Assembly: GCA_028877045.1 (NCBI GenBank)
Contig: JAGWPQ010000014.1
Span: 1 to 16,277 of the forward strand
DNA length: 16,277 nucleotides
DNA from: Bacteroidota bacterium
GTDB taxonomy: Bacteria; Bacteroidota; Bacteroidia; Chitinophagales; Chitinophagaceae
Direction of reading: 5' to 3'
Shown here: one piece after another, positions 6,618-14,531 of the stretch
How the letters are laid out: each line of letters begins with the position of its first letter
Position numbering within the stretch: position 1 is the first letter of the stretch
Notes under the pieces: generated by a model
Databases searched by the model: none
What the model saw: the letters and a program-made list of their open reading frames with translations, nothing else
What the model was told of the DNA's origin: nothing
Translations under genes and position numbers: made by a program

Positions 6618-7520
6618 TTATTGTGTTGCGAGAAAAGGAGAAATTTTTAGATATATTTCTTCGTTGATGAAAACTATTTTTTTTATATCCTCCACTTTTT
6701 GAAATAGCCCATGCTGATTGCGGTACATGACGATTGCCTTTGCAATTTCTCTGGATATGTGAGGATTTTTACTCAGCTCATAATCAGTGGCGGTATTAAT
6801 ATTTATTTTTCTGATAGTAGCTGATTCTATTTTAAAAAAGGGAATGATAAGTTGATAGATAGAATCAGTCATACCCCATGTTTGCCTTAATTGATTCATT
6901 TCAAAAAAGGCGCCTAATTTTTCTCTGTAATTAATAATGCGGTAAGGCAATGAATGACCAATGCCCGGTATTTGCATCAACTGATCGGCACTTGCAGTAT
7001 TGATATCGAGCACTTCAATATTTTTTATTGTTGATGCTGAATTTTGCGAAAAAAATTTTTTTTGAGATGGATTAATAACGGCGTTGATTTTTGCAAATGG
7101 AATAATTCTGTCGGCATCATTTTTTTGCAAACCCCAAATTTTTCGTATGTCTTCGGGTTTATAAAATTTTCCGCCTTTGCTGCGATAATTTAAAATGGTT
7201 TTGATGGTTTTATCGGGAATGCCCAAACGTTTCCAGCCATCGACATCCAAAATGTTTGGATCAAATTCGAATAACTCAACTTTTTTCTCGGTTAAAATTA
7301 ATGATTCGTCAACCGAATTATTAATTGAATCATTTGGCAAACTTTTTTGATGTGATTTTTTTAACTGCAATTGCAATTCTTCATCAACAATAGGTTTTGT
7401 TTTTTTTATCTCAAATAAGTAGGGTAGGGCAATAAAAAAAACAATCAGCAACAATAAAATAAATACGGCTGCCCTTTCTTTACGTGAGAAAGTAAAATAG
7501 TCTTTAATGACCCTTTTCAT
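6618..7520 (-). CDS. Membrane-anchored protein with three helix-hairpin-helix modules
   Basis: A 300-aa protein with a short basic N-terminus (MKRVIKDYFTFSRKER), one membrane segment at about 17-36 (AAVFILLLLIVFFIALPYLF), a linker to about residue 80 and three ComEA-like helix-hairpin-helix modules at about 85-143, 172-229 and 241-297. Each has the FDPN/INTA..L..IPGI..-YR...G.F pattern; module 2 (LDINTASADQLMQIPGIGHS) is the most canonical and module 3 has lost the central glycines (KNPHISREIA). The modules would sit in the periplasm if the anchor is N-in. Single helix-hairpin-helix ComEA proteins bind DNA during uptake; whether this one does is unknown. I start at the ATG at 7520 rather than a TTG at 7529. 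It is 32 bp downstream of the metallo-hydrolase gene and probably cotranscribed. Confidence 0.88.
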   Translation of the reverse strand: MKRVIKDYFTFSRKERAAVFILLLLIVFFIALPYLFEIKKTKPIVDEELQLQLKKSHQKSLPNDSINNSVDESLILTEKKVELFEFDPNILDVDGWKRLGIPDKTIKTILNYRSKGGKFYKPEDIRKIWGLQKNDADRIIPFAKINAVINPSQKKFFSQNSASTIKNIEVLDINTASADQLMQIPGIGHSLPYRIINYREKLGAFFEMNQLRQTWGMTDSIYQLIIPFFKIESATIRKININTATDYELSKNPHISREIAKAIVMYRNQHGLFQKVEDIKKIVFINEEIYLKISPFLATQ

Positions 7521-7552
7521 ACATAACAATTTTGTTAAGTAATAAAAGGAGG

Positions 7553-8335
7553 TTATCCATGCAATTTTAAAGTTAATCCATCGTGAGCCAAACGGATATG
7601 TTGGGGCAAAATTTTATTTATGTCCTCATGCTTTCCTAACTGATGACTGATATGCGTAAAATAAACTTCTGGGGCTTCTAATTCCATTGATAATGCAACT
7701 GCTTCTTCCAAATTAAAATGCGAAATATGGTTGGCTTTTCGCAATGCATTCAACACCAAAATTTTTGAGCCTTTAATTTTTTCTTTCTCAGATTCATCGA
7801 TCCGGTTTGCGTCTGTAATATAAGTAAAATCGTTCATTCGAAAACCAAACACCGGCATTTTTAAATGCCAGACCAAAATAGGGATGACATAAATATTGCC
7901 AATAAAGAAAGGGGTTTGATCGATTATATTCAGATGTATCTGTGGAATACCGGGATAAGTTTTATCGGCAAAGACATAATGATACTCGCGTTTCAAAGCT
8001 TCGATGGTTAAAGTATTCGCAAATACTTCCATTGGTTTTTGTTGCAGATAATTATAAGCCCTAACATCATCCAGTCCGGCAATATGATCTTTGTGCGGAT
8101 GCGTAAATAAAACAGCGTCTAATTTTTTGTTATGAATCCGCAGCATCTGATAACGAAAATCGGGTGTGGTATCGATCACAAAGCTTGTTGTTGAAGATTC
8201 TACCAAAATACTGCTGCGTAATCGATTATCATTAGGATCGGATGAAGTACATACATCACAACCACATCCGATCATGGGAACACCGCTGCTGGTACCAGTT
8301 CCTAAAAATGTTATTTTTAAAGATGAAGAATGCAC
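7553..8335 (-). CDS. PhnP-like metallo-beta-lactamase-fold hydrolase
   Basis: A 260-aa metal-dependent hydrolase. The fold's signature is THPHKDH (78-84: His79, His81, Asp83, His84). Further candidate ligands are His157 (VWH), Asp175 (TDAN) and His228/His231 (THISH). The N-terminal GTGTSSGVPMIGCGCDVC (12-29) with its cysteine cluster (Cys24, Cys26, Cys29) is typical of the PhnP branch, whose characterised members cleave cyclic phosphodiesters such as 5-phosphoribosyl 1,2-cyclic phosphate. No other phosphonate genes are nearby, so the substrate here is open; a nucleotide phosphodiester is plausible. The start is a GTG at 8335; there is no ATG before residue 21 and a stop lies 10 codons upstream. 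It is flanked by 30-bp gaps on both sides, implying an operon with its neighbours. Confidence 0.9.
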   Translation of the reverse strand: MHSSSLKITFLGTGTSSGVPMIGCGCDVCTSSDPNDNRLRSSILVESSTTSFVIDTTPDFRYQMLRIHNKKLDAVLFTHPHKDHIAGLDDVRAYNYLQQKPMEVFANTLTIEALKREYHYVFADKTYPGIPQIHLNIIDQTPFFIGNIYVIPILVWHLKMPVFGFRMNDFTYITDANRIDESEKEKIKGSKILVLNALRKANHISHFNLEEAVALSMELEAPEVYFTHISHQLGKHEDINKILPQHIRLAHDGLTLKLHG

Positions 8336-8368
8336 ATGTAAAACTAACTCAAAAACCGATGCGATTTA

Positions 8369-8641
8369 TCAAACAATTAATGCTGAATTTTTTACAACAT
8401 CATCGTACAATTTTTGGCTTTCGTGCGTGAGTTTATCGAATTCGATATTGAGTTGAGGAATGATTTCGAGTAAAGTATTGATGCGGCCTTCAGTATCTAA
8501 AAATTTATTGAGTACCACAATTTTTCTTGCTTCCAATAAACACCATCCACTTTGAAAAGTGCCACGTTCGTAACGAACAACATATTCGGATTGATGTAAA
8601 ATATCTTCTAATTTATCTAAATTATGTTGGGTGTATTTCAT
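8369..8641 (-). CDS. Conserved small protein of unknown function, 90 aa
   Basis: The ATG at 8641 gives MKYTQHNLDKLEDILHQ and a 90-residue soluble protein. A central stretch (YVVRYERGTFQSGWCLLEAR, 20-39) looks like a beta hairpin, followed by KIVVLNKFLDTEGRINTLLE and a C-terminal helix. Proteins with this 'RYE.G.F.SG.C...KV.V.NKF.DTEGRI' pattern recur as uncharacterised small proteins in Bacteroidota. The frame is open upstream to 8761, but that part runs through a repeat and is not coding. It lies 33 bp before the metallo-hydrolase and downstream of porX. A -7-like TAACTTTG (8673-8666) without a good -33 sits 24 bp before the ATG. Confidence 0.8.
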   Translation of the reverse strand: MKYTQHNLDKLEDILHQSEYVVRYERGTFQSGWCLLEARKIVVLNKFLDTEGRINTLLEIIPQLNIEFDKLTHESQKLYDDVVKNSALIV

Positions 8642-8665
8642 AAAATCGATTCTTTCAAACTGAGT

Positions 8666-8673
8666 CAAAGTTA
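8666..8673 (-). promoter_or_regulatory. Possible -7 element for the small-protein operon
   Basis: TAACTTTG on the minus strand fits TAnnTTTG and is 24 bp before the ATG at 8641. No TTG is found at the expected -33 distance, so it is only suggestive. Confidence 0.3.
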
Positions 8674-8743
8674 AGCATGGTTTAGGTTTTGTTGATTTTG
8701 TTTTATCCACACTTGTTGTAAAAAAGATGAGTAATGAAATGAA

Positions 8744-8803
8744 AGTACAAGTGTGCGACACAACTGCAGCTTAATTAAAATACAAAAGTTGGTAACAAAA
8801 AAT
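8744..8803 (+). repeat. Interspersed repeat, copy C
   Basis: Begins AGTACAAGTGTGCGACACAA (8744-8763), continues CTGCAGCTT and ends ACAAAAGTTGGTAACAAAAA (8782-8801). The first 29 bp match copy D closely. It fills the gap between porX and the 90-aa gene, oriented against both, with its tail ending at the porX stop codon. Confidence 0.75.
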
Positions 8804-10359
8804 CATTTGCTTTCCATTTTAATGATCGGTACGATCATTTCTTCCAAACTGATACCACCATGCTGAAAACTATTTTTATAATAATTGGCGTAATGATTAT
8901 AATTATTTGGATAACATAAATATTCATCGGTCTTTGCAAAAATAAAAGATGAATTTACGGTGGGCACCGGCAAACCCGCTTCACGAGGGTCTTTGAAGGC
9001 CAGCACTTCTTTGGGTTCGTAGTTTAAATTTCTACCATGTTTGTAGCGGAGATTGGTGGTAGTTTGTTTGTCGCCCACCACTTTGCAGGGTGTTTTTACA
9101 CGCACGGTTCCATGATCGGTTGCAACAATCAATTTAATTTTTTTATCGGCTATTTTTTTCAATGCCTGATGCAAGGCGCTGTGTTCGAACCAGCTTTTTG
9201 TAACGCTGCGATAACTTGTTTCATCGCTGGCCAATTCTTTCAACACTTCCATTTCGGTGCGTGCATGGCTAAGCATATCAACAAAATTATAAACGATCAC
9301 ATTCAAATCATTGCTCAATAAATTATGAATATTACTTACTAAATTTTGTCCGTCAGAATGATTTGTAACTTTGGTATAACTTACTTTAATGTCATCTTTC
9401 TTTAAACGCTTTAATTGCGCTTTAAAAAATTCTTCTTCAAATAAATTCTTACCACCTTCATCTTCGTCATTCTTCCATTGTTCAGGAAATTGTTTTTCAA
9501 TATCGATGGGCAGTAATCCACTGAAAATGGCGTTACGACTGTATTGCGTGGCAGTGGGCAAAATAGAATAAAATGTTTCCTCTTCTAATATCCTGAAACT
9601 TTCGGCAAAGATTGGTTGAATGGTTTTCCATTGGTCGTATCGCAAATTATCGATCAAAATAAAAAAGGTGGGGATATTTTTTTCTACGTGCGGCAATATT
9701 TTGAACTGCAATAAATTATGGCTCATGATGGGCGCTTCGGCACTTTTCGGATTCACCCATTTTGCATAATTCTTAGAAACGAATTTAAAAAACTCTGCGT
9801 TGGCTTCATCTTTTTGCGACGCAAATATTTCACGCATTTCGGGACTGTCACTTTTTTCCATTTCCAGTTCCCAGTAAACGATCTTTTTATAAATTTCCAT
9901 CCATTGATTAAAATCGGGATCATCATTCAAAGCCATAAACAGATCGCGAAACTGTTGCTGATAAGCTGTTGTTGTTTTTTCGGCAACCAATCTTTTATTA
10001 TCGATTATTTTTTTCAAACTCAGCCAAACCTGATTGGGGTTTACGGGCTTTAATAAATAATCGCTGATCTGGCTGCCAATCGCTTCATCCATCAAAGTTT
10101 CGGTTTCGTTTTTTGTAATTAAAACCACCGGGATATGTTGTTTAATTTCTTTGATCTTCGCCAAAGTTTGCAGTCCCGAAATGCCCGGCATGCTTTCATC
10201 CAGCAACACAACGTCGGCAAAATTATTTTTTACAAATTCAATCGCATCAAAACCATTATTAAAAGTAATCACCTCGTACCCTTTACTTTCTAAAAATAAT
10301 TTTTGCGATTGCAAGCTTTCAATCTCATCATCAACCCAAATAATTTTTGCTATCGACAT
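8803..10359 (-). CDS. porX: PorX-type response regulator with PglZ/alkaline-phosphatase domain
   Basis: A 518-aa regulator of the type IX secretion system, the same length as Porphyromonas PorX. The receiver domain (1-120) has Asp10/Asp11, phospho-acceptor Asp54 (VVLLDESMPG), Thr82 and Lys104. A helical linker (about 121-225) leads to a PglZ domain of the alkaline-phosphatase superfamily. Its candidate zinc ligands and nucleophile are all present: Asp237 (LIDNLR), Thr271 (PTATQYS), Asp361 and His365 (VDMLSH), Asp415-His416 (TDHG) and His500 (FQHGG). Characterised PorX hydrolyses oligoribonucleotides and regulates secretion genes with the kinase PorY and sigma factor SigP. I start at 10359 (MSIAKIIWVDDE); the longer open frame to 10446 crosses a repeat. 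The presence of porX implies that the organism has type IX secretion. Confidence 0.96.
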   Translation of the reverse strand: MSIAKIIWVDDEIESLQSQKLFLESKGYEVITFNNGFDAIEFVKNNFADVVLLDESMPGISGLQTLAKIKEIKQHIPVVLITKNETETLMDEAIGSQISDYLLKPVNPNQVWLSLKKIIDNKRLVAEKTTTAYQQQFRDLFMALNDDPDFNQWMEIYKKIVYWELEMEKSDSPEMREIFASQKDEANAEFFKFVSKNYAKWVNPKSAEAPIMSHNLLQFKILPHVEKNIPTFFILIDNLRYDQWKTIQPIFAESFRILEEETFYSILPTATQYSRNAIFSGLLPIDIEKQFPEQWKNDEDEGGKNLFEEEFFKAQLKRLKKDDIKVSYTKVTNHSDGQNLVSNIHNLLSNDLNVIVYNFVDMLSHARTEMEVLKELASDETSYRSVTKSWFEHSALHQALKKIADKKIKLIVATDHGTVRVKTPCKVVGDKQTTTNLRYKHGRNLNYEPKEVLAFKDPREAGLPVPTVNSSFIFAKTDEYLCYPNNYNHYANYYKNSFQHGGISLEEMIVPIIKMESK

Positions 10360-10362
10360 GAT

Positions 10363-10447
10363 TTTTATTTTTTTGTTAACGCAATAGTATTTCATGGCAT
10401 CACCTGTTGCGTCGTTCCAAAGGAATCCCTTTGGGACATACTTCAAC
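10363..10447 (-). repeat. Interspersed repeat, copy E, with inserted palindrome
   Basis: On the minus strand it reads GTTGAAGT, then 25 unrelated bases (10439-10415), then CGACGCAAC (10414-10406). It continues with AGGTGATGCCATGAAATAC, which differs from copy B at two positions. The tail GCGTTAACAAAAAAAT ends just before the porX ATG. The inserted segment contains CCAAAGG (10417-10423) and CCTTTGG (10428-10434), a perfect inverted repeat with a 4-nt loop. It replaces three bases (GTG) of the copy B sequence. Confidence 0.75.
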
Positions 10448-10615
10448 GTTCAAAGCTATATGCAACAAGCCCCGAACTATCACCTATGAACCATGAACTA
10501 TTTTCAAATTACAACAAACAATTTACGGGTAGAAATAAATTCAATAATGTAGTTATTTTTTCAGTTGAAACAGTTAAATAATATTTTCAAATTTATTCCA
10601 TCCGCACACAAATAG

Positions 10616-10623
10616 TACATTTG
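10616..10623 (+). promoter_or_regulatory. Possible -7 element for the HD-domain gene
   Basis: TACATTTG fits TAnnTTTG and lies 31 bp before the ATG at 10654. No TTG occurs at the -33 position. The rest of the 294-bp gap toward porX holds repeat copy E and AT-rich sequence with no other feature that I can see. Confidence 0.4.
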
Positions 10624-10653
10624 ATATAATGCTTTAACAAAGCAGCAACAAGT

Positions 10654-11865
10654 ATGATCACCAAACGAAAAATAATTAATGATCCGGTATATGGGTTCAT
10701 CACCATCAATCACCCGCTGATCTTTGAAATCATTGCCCATCCTTATTATCAGCGTTTGCGTCGTATTCATCAAATGGCATTGGCATATTTGGTTTATCCC
10801 GGTGCCGTGCATACCAGATTGCATCATTCACTTGGTGCCTATCATTTAATGGGCAATGCCATTAACGAATTAAGGGCAAAAGGAACCGAAATAACCGAGG
10901 AAGAAGAAATCGCTGCAAAGGCAGGGATTTTATTGCACGATGTTGGTCATGGTCCGTTTTCTCATGCGCTCGAAAATCAATTGTTACCCAATCTTCATCA
11001 TGAAGATATCAGTTTGCAAATCATGAAAATGATGAATGAAGATCTGCATGGAAGATTGACAATGGCCATTGAAATTTTCACCAATCAATATCATAAAAAA
11101 TTTTTGCATCAGCTCATCAGCGGGCAACTGGATGTTGACCGCATGGATTATTTAACACGCGACAGTTTTTTTACGGGTGTAAGCGAAGGTGTGATTGGCT
11201 ACGACCGAATTATAAAAATGTTAGTGGTAAATAATGGCAAATTGATGGTAGAAGAAAAGGGAATTTACAGTATCGAGAAATTTTTAGTGGCAAGACGACA
11301 AATGTATTGGCAGGTGTATCTGCATAAAACTGTTTTAGCTGCCGAAAAAATGTTGGTGAATATTTTAAAACGTATTAGAGAAATAAGTAAAAATGGAATT
11401 GATGAATTAAAAACCGGAGGCGCAACAGATTTTTTTTTGTATCAATTTAATGGAGAAATGAACAGAGAAACATTAGATAAATTTTGCGAATTAGATGATA
11501 TCGATTTTTCGTTTGCAGTAAAACGGTGGAGCCGTCATTCCGATTTTGTGTTGAGCGAATTATGTAAACGTTTGTTAAATCGGCAATTATTAAAAATTCA
11601 TTTACAATCCGAACCGTTTGATGAAAAAGAAGTTTCAAAAAAAATGATTGAAGTTGCTAAACAGTTAAACATTAGTGTAAATGATGCGTCTTATTTTGTT
11701 TTTACAGGAGAAGCCAATAATACGATGTACAAAACAGAAGACGAAAGAATTAATATTTTATTCAAAGACGGATCGGTCAAAGACATTTCGGCCGTTGATA
11801 ATCCGCTTATTCATCAAACAATATCATCGCCAATTAAAAAATTTTACATTTGCAGCGTCAGTTAA
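10654..11865 (+). CDS. HD-domain phosphohydrolase (SAMHD1/dGTPase-like)
   Basis: A 403-aa protein of the HD superfamily. Metal-binding residues are His58 (TRLHHSLG), His95-Asp96 (LLHDVGHGPFSH) and an Asp in LDVDRMDYLTRD (159-170, Asp160 or Asp162). The order and surrounding sequence match the dNTP triphosphohydrolase branch that includes SAMHD1 (RFEHSLG, HD, DVDxxDY). Substrate in Bacteroidota is not established, so dNTP hydrolysis is an inference from the family. The C-terminal third (about 250-403) is less recognisable. It is divergent from porX and 55 bp upstream of lpxD, the common neighbourhood for this gene in Bacteroidota, although no functional link to lipid A is obvious. Confidence 0.92.
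   Translation: MITKRKIINDPVYGFITINHPLIFEIIAHPYYQRLRRIHQMALAYLVYPGAVHTRLHHSLGAYHLMGNAINELRAKGTEITEEEEIAAKAGILLHDVGHGPFSHALENQLLPNLHHEDISLQIMKMMNEDLHGRLTMAIEIFTNQYHKKFLHQLISGQLDVDRMDYLTRDSFFTGVSEGVIGYDRIIKMLVVNNGKLMVEEKGIYSIEKFLVARRQMYWQVYLHKTVLAAEKMLVNILKRIREISKNGIDELKTGGATDFFLYQFNGEMNRETLDKFCELDDIDFSFAVKRWSRHSDFVLSELCKRLLNRQLLKIHLQSEPFDEKEVSKKMIEVAKQLNISVNDASYFVFTGEANNTMYKTEDERINILFKDGSVKDISAVDNPLIHQTISSPIKKFYICSVS
11845..11852 (+). promoter_or_regulatory. Possible -7 element for lpxD
   Basis: TACATTTG followed by GCAG lies within the last codons of the HD-domain gene, 68 bp before the lpxD ATG. It matches TAnnTTTG but lacks a -33 TTG. Confidence 0.3.
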
Positions 11866-11920
11866 TTTGTAATGATGATTTATTCGTGATTGGCGATGAA
11901 TATCAGATAAAAAAAAGTAT

Positions 11921-12979
11921 ATGCAATTTACCGCAGCTCATATAGCATTGCTCATTAATGGGAAGATAGAAGGAGATGCATCTGTGACCGTTTCTTCTTT
12001 TGGTAAAATAGAAGAAGCTCAACAAGGAGAATTGGCATTTTTAGCCAATCCAAAATATGAAGAACATCTTTATTCAACCAATGCTTCGGTGATATTAATA
12101 AATGACGATTTAGAATTAAGACAAAACATTAAGGCTACACTTATCCGTGTGCCTGATGCTTATTCGGCATTTGCAACTTTACTTACAAAATATCAGGAAA
12201 TAGCAACACAGCAGTTAACAGGTATTCAGCAACCATGTTATATTGCTTCAACTGCAAAGTTGGGCGAAAATATTTTTATTGCTGCTTTCTCTTACATTGG
12301 CGAAAATGTTGTAATAGGCAATAATGTAAAATTGTTTGCCGGTGTGTTTCTGGGTGATAATGTTATACTTGGCGACAATATCATTTTGCATCCCGGTGTA
12401 AAAATTTATCACGACTGCATTATCGGAAATAATGTGATTATTCATGCAGGAACTGTGATCGGCAGCGATGGTTTTGGCTTTGCACCTTTGGCAGATGGTT
12501 CGTTCAAAAAAATCCCTCAGATAGGAAATGTAATTATTGAAGATTTTGTGGAGATTGGTGCTAATACAACAATTGATCGTGCTACAATGGGTTCGACAAT
12601 TATAAAAGCCGGAGCAAAATTAGATAACCTTATTCAAATCGCTCATAATGTAGAAATAGGTAATAACACTGTGATCGCAGCACAGGCTGGCGTTAGCGGC
12701 AGTACAAAATTGGGCAGTAATGTGATGTTGGGTGGACAAGCAGGCATTGTCGGACACATTTTTATTGCTGATGGAAGCAAAATAAATGCACAAAGCGGTG
12801 TTACAAAATCTATAAAAGCAAATAATACAACCGTTACGGGGACTCCGGCTTATGATTATACTGCAGCATTGCGAAGTCAGGCAACTGTTCGTAAACTGCC
12901 CGAATTAGAAAAAAAAATATTGGAATTAGAAAAATTAGTACAGCTATTATTAGCCGAAAGAATTGTAGATGAAGGCTAA
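11921..12979 (+). CDS. lpxD: UDP-3-O-acylglucosamine N-acyltransferase LpxD
   Basis: Third step of lipid A synthesis: transfers a 3-hydroxyacyl chain from acyl carrier protein to the 2-amino group of UDP-3-O-acylglucosamine. The protein has 352 residues, close to the family norm. The N-terminal uridine-binding domain (about 1-100) includes GELAFLANPKY (36-46). A left-handed parallel beta helix follows (about 105-315) built from hexapeptide repeats such as IGENVV, LGDNVI and IGNNVI. The catalytic His242 is in IAHNVEIG. A C-terminal helix (LPELEKKILELEKLVQLLLA) is expected to help trimer packing. It starts a run of lpxD, lpxC-fabZ and lpxA. Confidence 0.97.
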   Translation: MQFTAAHIALLINGKIEGDASVTVSSFGKIEEAQQGELAFLANPKYEEHLYSTNASVILINDDLELRQNIKATLIRVPDAYSAFATLLTKYQEIATQQLTGIQQPCYIASTAKLGENIFIAAFSYIGENVVIGNNVKLFAGVFLGDNVILGDNIILHPGVKIYHDCIIGNNVIIHAGTVIGSDGFGFAPLADGSFKKIPQIGNVIIEDFVEIGANTTIDRATMGSTIIKAGAKLDNLIQIAHNVEIGNNTVIAAQAGVSGSTKLGSNVMLGGQAGIVGHIFIADGSKINAQSGVTKSIKANNTTVTGTPAYDYTAALRSQATVRKLPELEKKILELEKLVQLLLAERIVDEG

Positions 12980-13004
12980 TTTTCCAAATAAAGATTCTTT
13001 AATC

Positions 13005-13012
13005 TATTTTTG
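13005..13012 (+). promoter_or_regulatory. Possible -7 element for lpxC-fabZ
   Basis: TATTTTTG matches TAnnTTTG. The -33 region (about 12980-12985) reads ATTTCC-like sequence without TTG. The start would be near 13018, giving a leader of about 70 nt to the preferred ATG at 13089. Confidence 0.4.
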
Positions 13013-13088
13013 CCGAATTATTTTCTGAAAGTACAAGTGAACATAACAAATGCTAAGTAAAGCAACTCGCTTAATAAATATTTTAAGA

Positions 13089-14495
13089 ATGGATATTAAT
13101 TTTAATCCCGACAAACAGCACACACTCGGCAGTTCAATCAGTATCAGCGGCACTGGTTTGCACACCGGTGTCTTAGTTGATATGACTTTAAAACCTTCTC
13201 ATCCGGGTTTTGGTATTCAATTTCAAAGAATCGATCTGCCCAATCAACCATTGATCAAAGCTGATTGCGATTTAGTAACCGATACCTCACGAGGCACCAC
13301 TTTGCAGGTTGGCGATGCAAAAGTGAGTACGATCGAACATGTATTGGCTGCCATGGTTGGAATGGGTATCGATAATGTTTTGATTGAATTGAACGGACCC
13401 GAAGTTCCGATTATTGACGGTAGCTCTGAACCTTTCGTTGAATTAATTGAACAAGCTGGTGTTGTTGAACAGGAAGCAGCTAAAGCGTGGTATAGTTTGG
13501 ATGATAATATTTATCATTATGACGAAACCAAACGTGTTGAAATGGTTGCCCTGCCCGCACTTGACTACCAAATAACAACCTTAATAGATTTTAATAGTCC
13601 GGTTCTAGGAACACAACATGCAGGACTAAAAACAATAAAAGACTTTAAAGCCGAGATCGCTCCATGCAGGACTTTTTGTTTTTTGCATGAATTGGAAATG
13701 TTGCTGGATCATGATCTGATTAAAGGAGGCGATATTAATAATGCTATTGTTGTGGTTGACAAGCCGGTTAACAATGAAGAGATGAGCCGCCTGGCAAAAG
13801 CATTCAAACGCGATAAAATTGAAGTGAAGAGTGAAGGTTATTTAAATAATTTAGAATTACGTTTTCCAAACGAACCTGCACGACATAAATTATTGGATGT
13901 AATAGGTGACCTTGCCTTAATTGGTTATCCCATCAAAGCGAGGATCATTGCCAACCGCCCCGGACACAGCACCAATGTTGAGTTTGCTAAGAAAATAAAA
14001 CAGTACATCAAAAAAAATAAACACACCAAAGATGTGCCTGTTTATGATCCAACAGTTCCGCCTGTTTTCAATTTAGAAAAAATTGAAAAAACATTACCGC
14101 ATCGGTTTCCGTTTTTATTGGTTGATAAAATAACCGAGCTCACCGATAAAAAAATCGTTGGGATTAAAAACGTAACCTTTAATGAATGGTTTTTTCAGGG
14201 GCACTTCCCAAATAATCCCGTGATGCCGGGCGTTCTGCAAATTGAAGCATTGGCACAAACCGGTGGCATATTATGTATCAATGCCATGCCCGAAGGACAA
14301 TATGATACATATTTTTTAAAGATCGATAATTGTAAATTTAAAATGAAAGTAGTTCCGGGTGATACAATGATTTTAAAAATGGAACTTATTTCACCGATTC
14401 GAAGGGGAATTTGCGAAATGAAAGGAACCGTTTATGTTGGAGGCAAGTTGGCAACTGAAGCCGATTTGGTTGCTCAGGTTGTAAAAAGAACTTAA
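13089..14495 (+). CDS. lpxC/fabZ: Bifunctional LpxC-FabZ fusion
   Basis: A 468-aa fusion typical of Bacteroidota. The LpxC half (about 1-305) deacetylates UDP-3-O-acyl-N-acetylglucosamine, the committed step of lipid A synthesis. Its zinc ligands are His84 (TIEHVLAA, with Glu83 as base), His266 and Asp270 (RHKLLD), and His293 (GHSTN) is the second catalytic histidine. A lysine-rich linker (about 305-325) leads to the FabZ half (about 326-468), a 3-hydroxyacyl-ACP dehydratase with His372 (QGHFPNNPVMPG) and Glu386 (QIEALAQ). Joining the two may balance lipid A against fatty acid synthesis, because both use 3-hydroxyacyl-ACP. I prefer the ATG at 13089 (MDINFNPDKQHT), where family similarity begins. 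An ATG at 13050 would add 13 residues and would also leave a shorter leader from the -7 element. Confidence 0.97.
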   Translation: MDINFNPDKQHTLGSSISISGTGLHTGVLVDMTLKPSHPGFGIQFQRIDLPNQPLIKADCDLVTDTSRGTTLQVGDAKVSTIEHVLAAMVGMGIDNVLIELNGPEVPIIDGSSEPFVELIEQAGVVEQEAAKAWYSLDDNIYHYDETKRVEMVALPALDYQITTLIDFNSPVLGTQHAGLKTIKDFKAEIAPCRTFCFLHELEMLLDHDLIKGGDINNAIVVVDKPVNNEEMSRLAKAFKRDKIEVKSEGYLNNLELRFPNEPARHKLLDVIGDLALIGYPIKARIIANRPGHSTNVEFAKKIKQYIKKNKHTKDVPVYDPTVPPVFNLEKIEKTLPHRFPFLLVDKITELTDKKIVGIKNVTFNEWFFQGHFPNNPVMPGVLQIEALAQTGGILCINAMPEGQYDTYFLKIDNCKFKMKVVPGDTMILKMELISPIRRGICEMKGTVYVGGKLATEADLVAQVVKRT

Positions 14496-14519
14496 AATCT
14501 AAAATATCCTTAATAATTA

Positions 14520-14527
14520 TATTTTTG
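14520..14527 (+). promoter_or_regulatory. Possible -7 element for lpxA
   Basis: TATTTTTG, followed by CAAAGCC, matches TAnnTTTG but there is no TTG at the -33 position. The predicted start coincides with the foot of the hairpin at 14532. Confidence 0.4.
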
Positions 14528-14531
14528 CAAA

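Noticed and set aside
8642..8761. 40-codon extension of the 90-aa protein, with a hydrophobic stretch that looks like a signal peptide
   Set aside because: It starts inside repeat copy C and includes intergenic sequence; the conserved part begins at the ATG at 8641.
10360..10446. 29-codon extension of porX
   Set aside because: It is a translation of repeat copy E; the shorter protein has exactly the usual PorX length and begins at the receiver domain.
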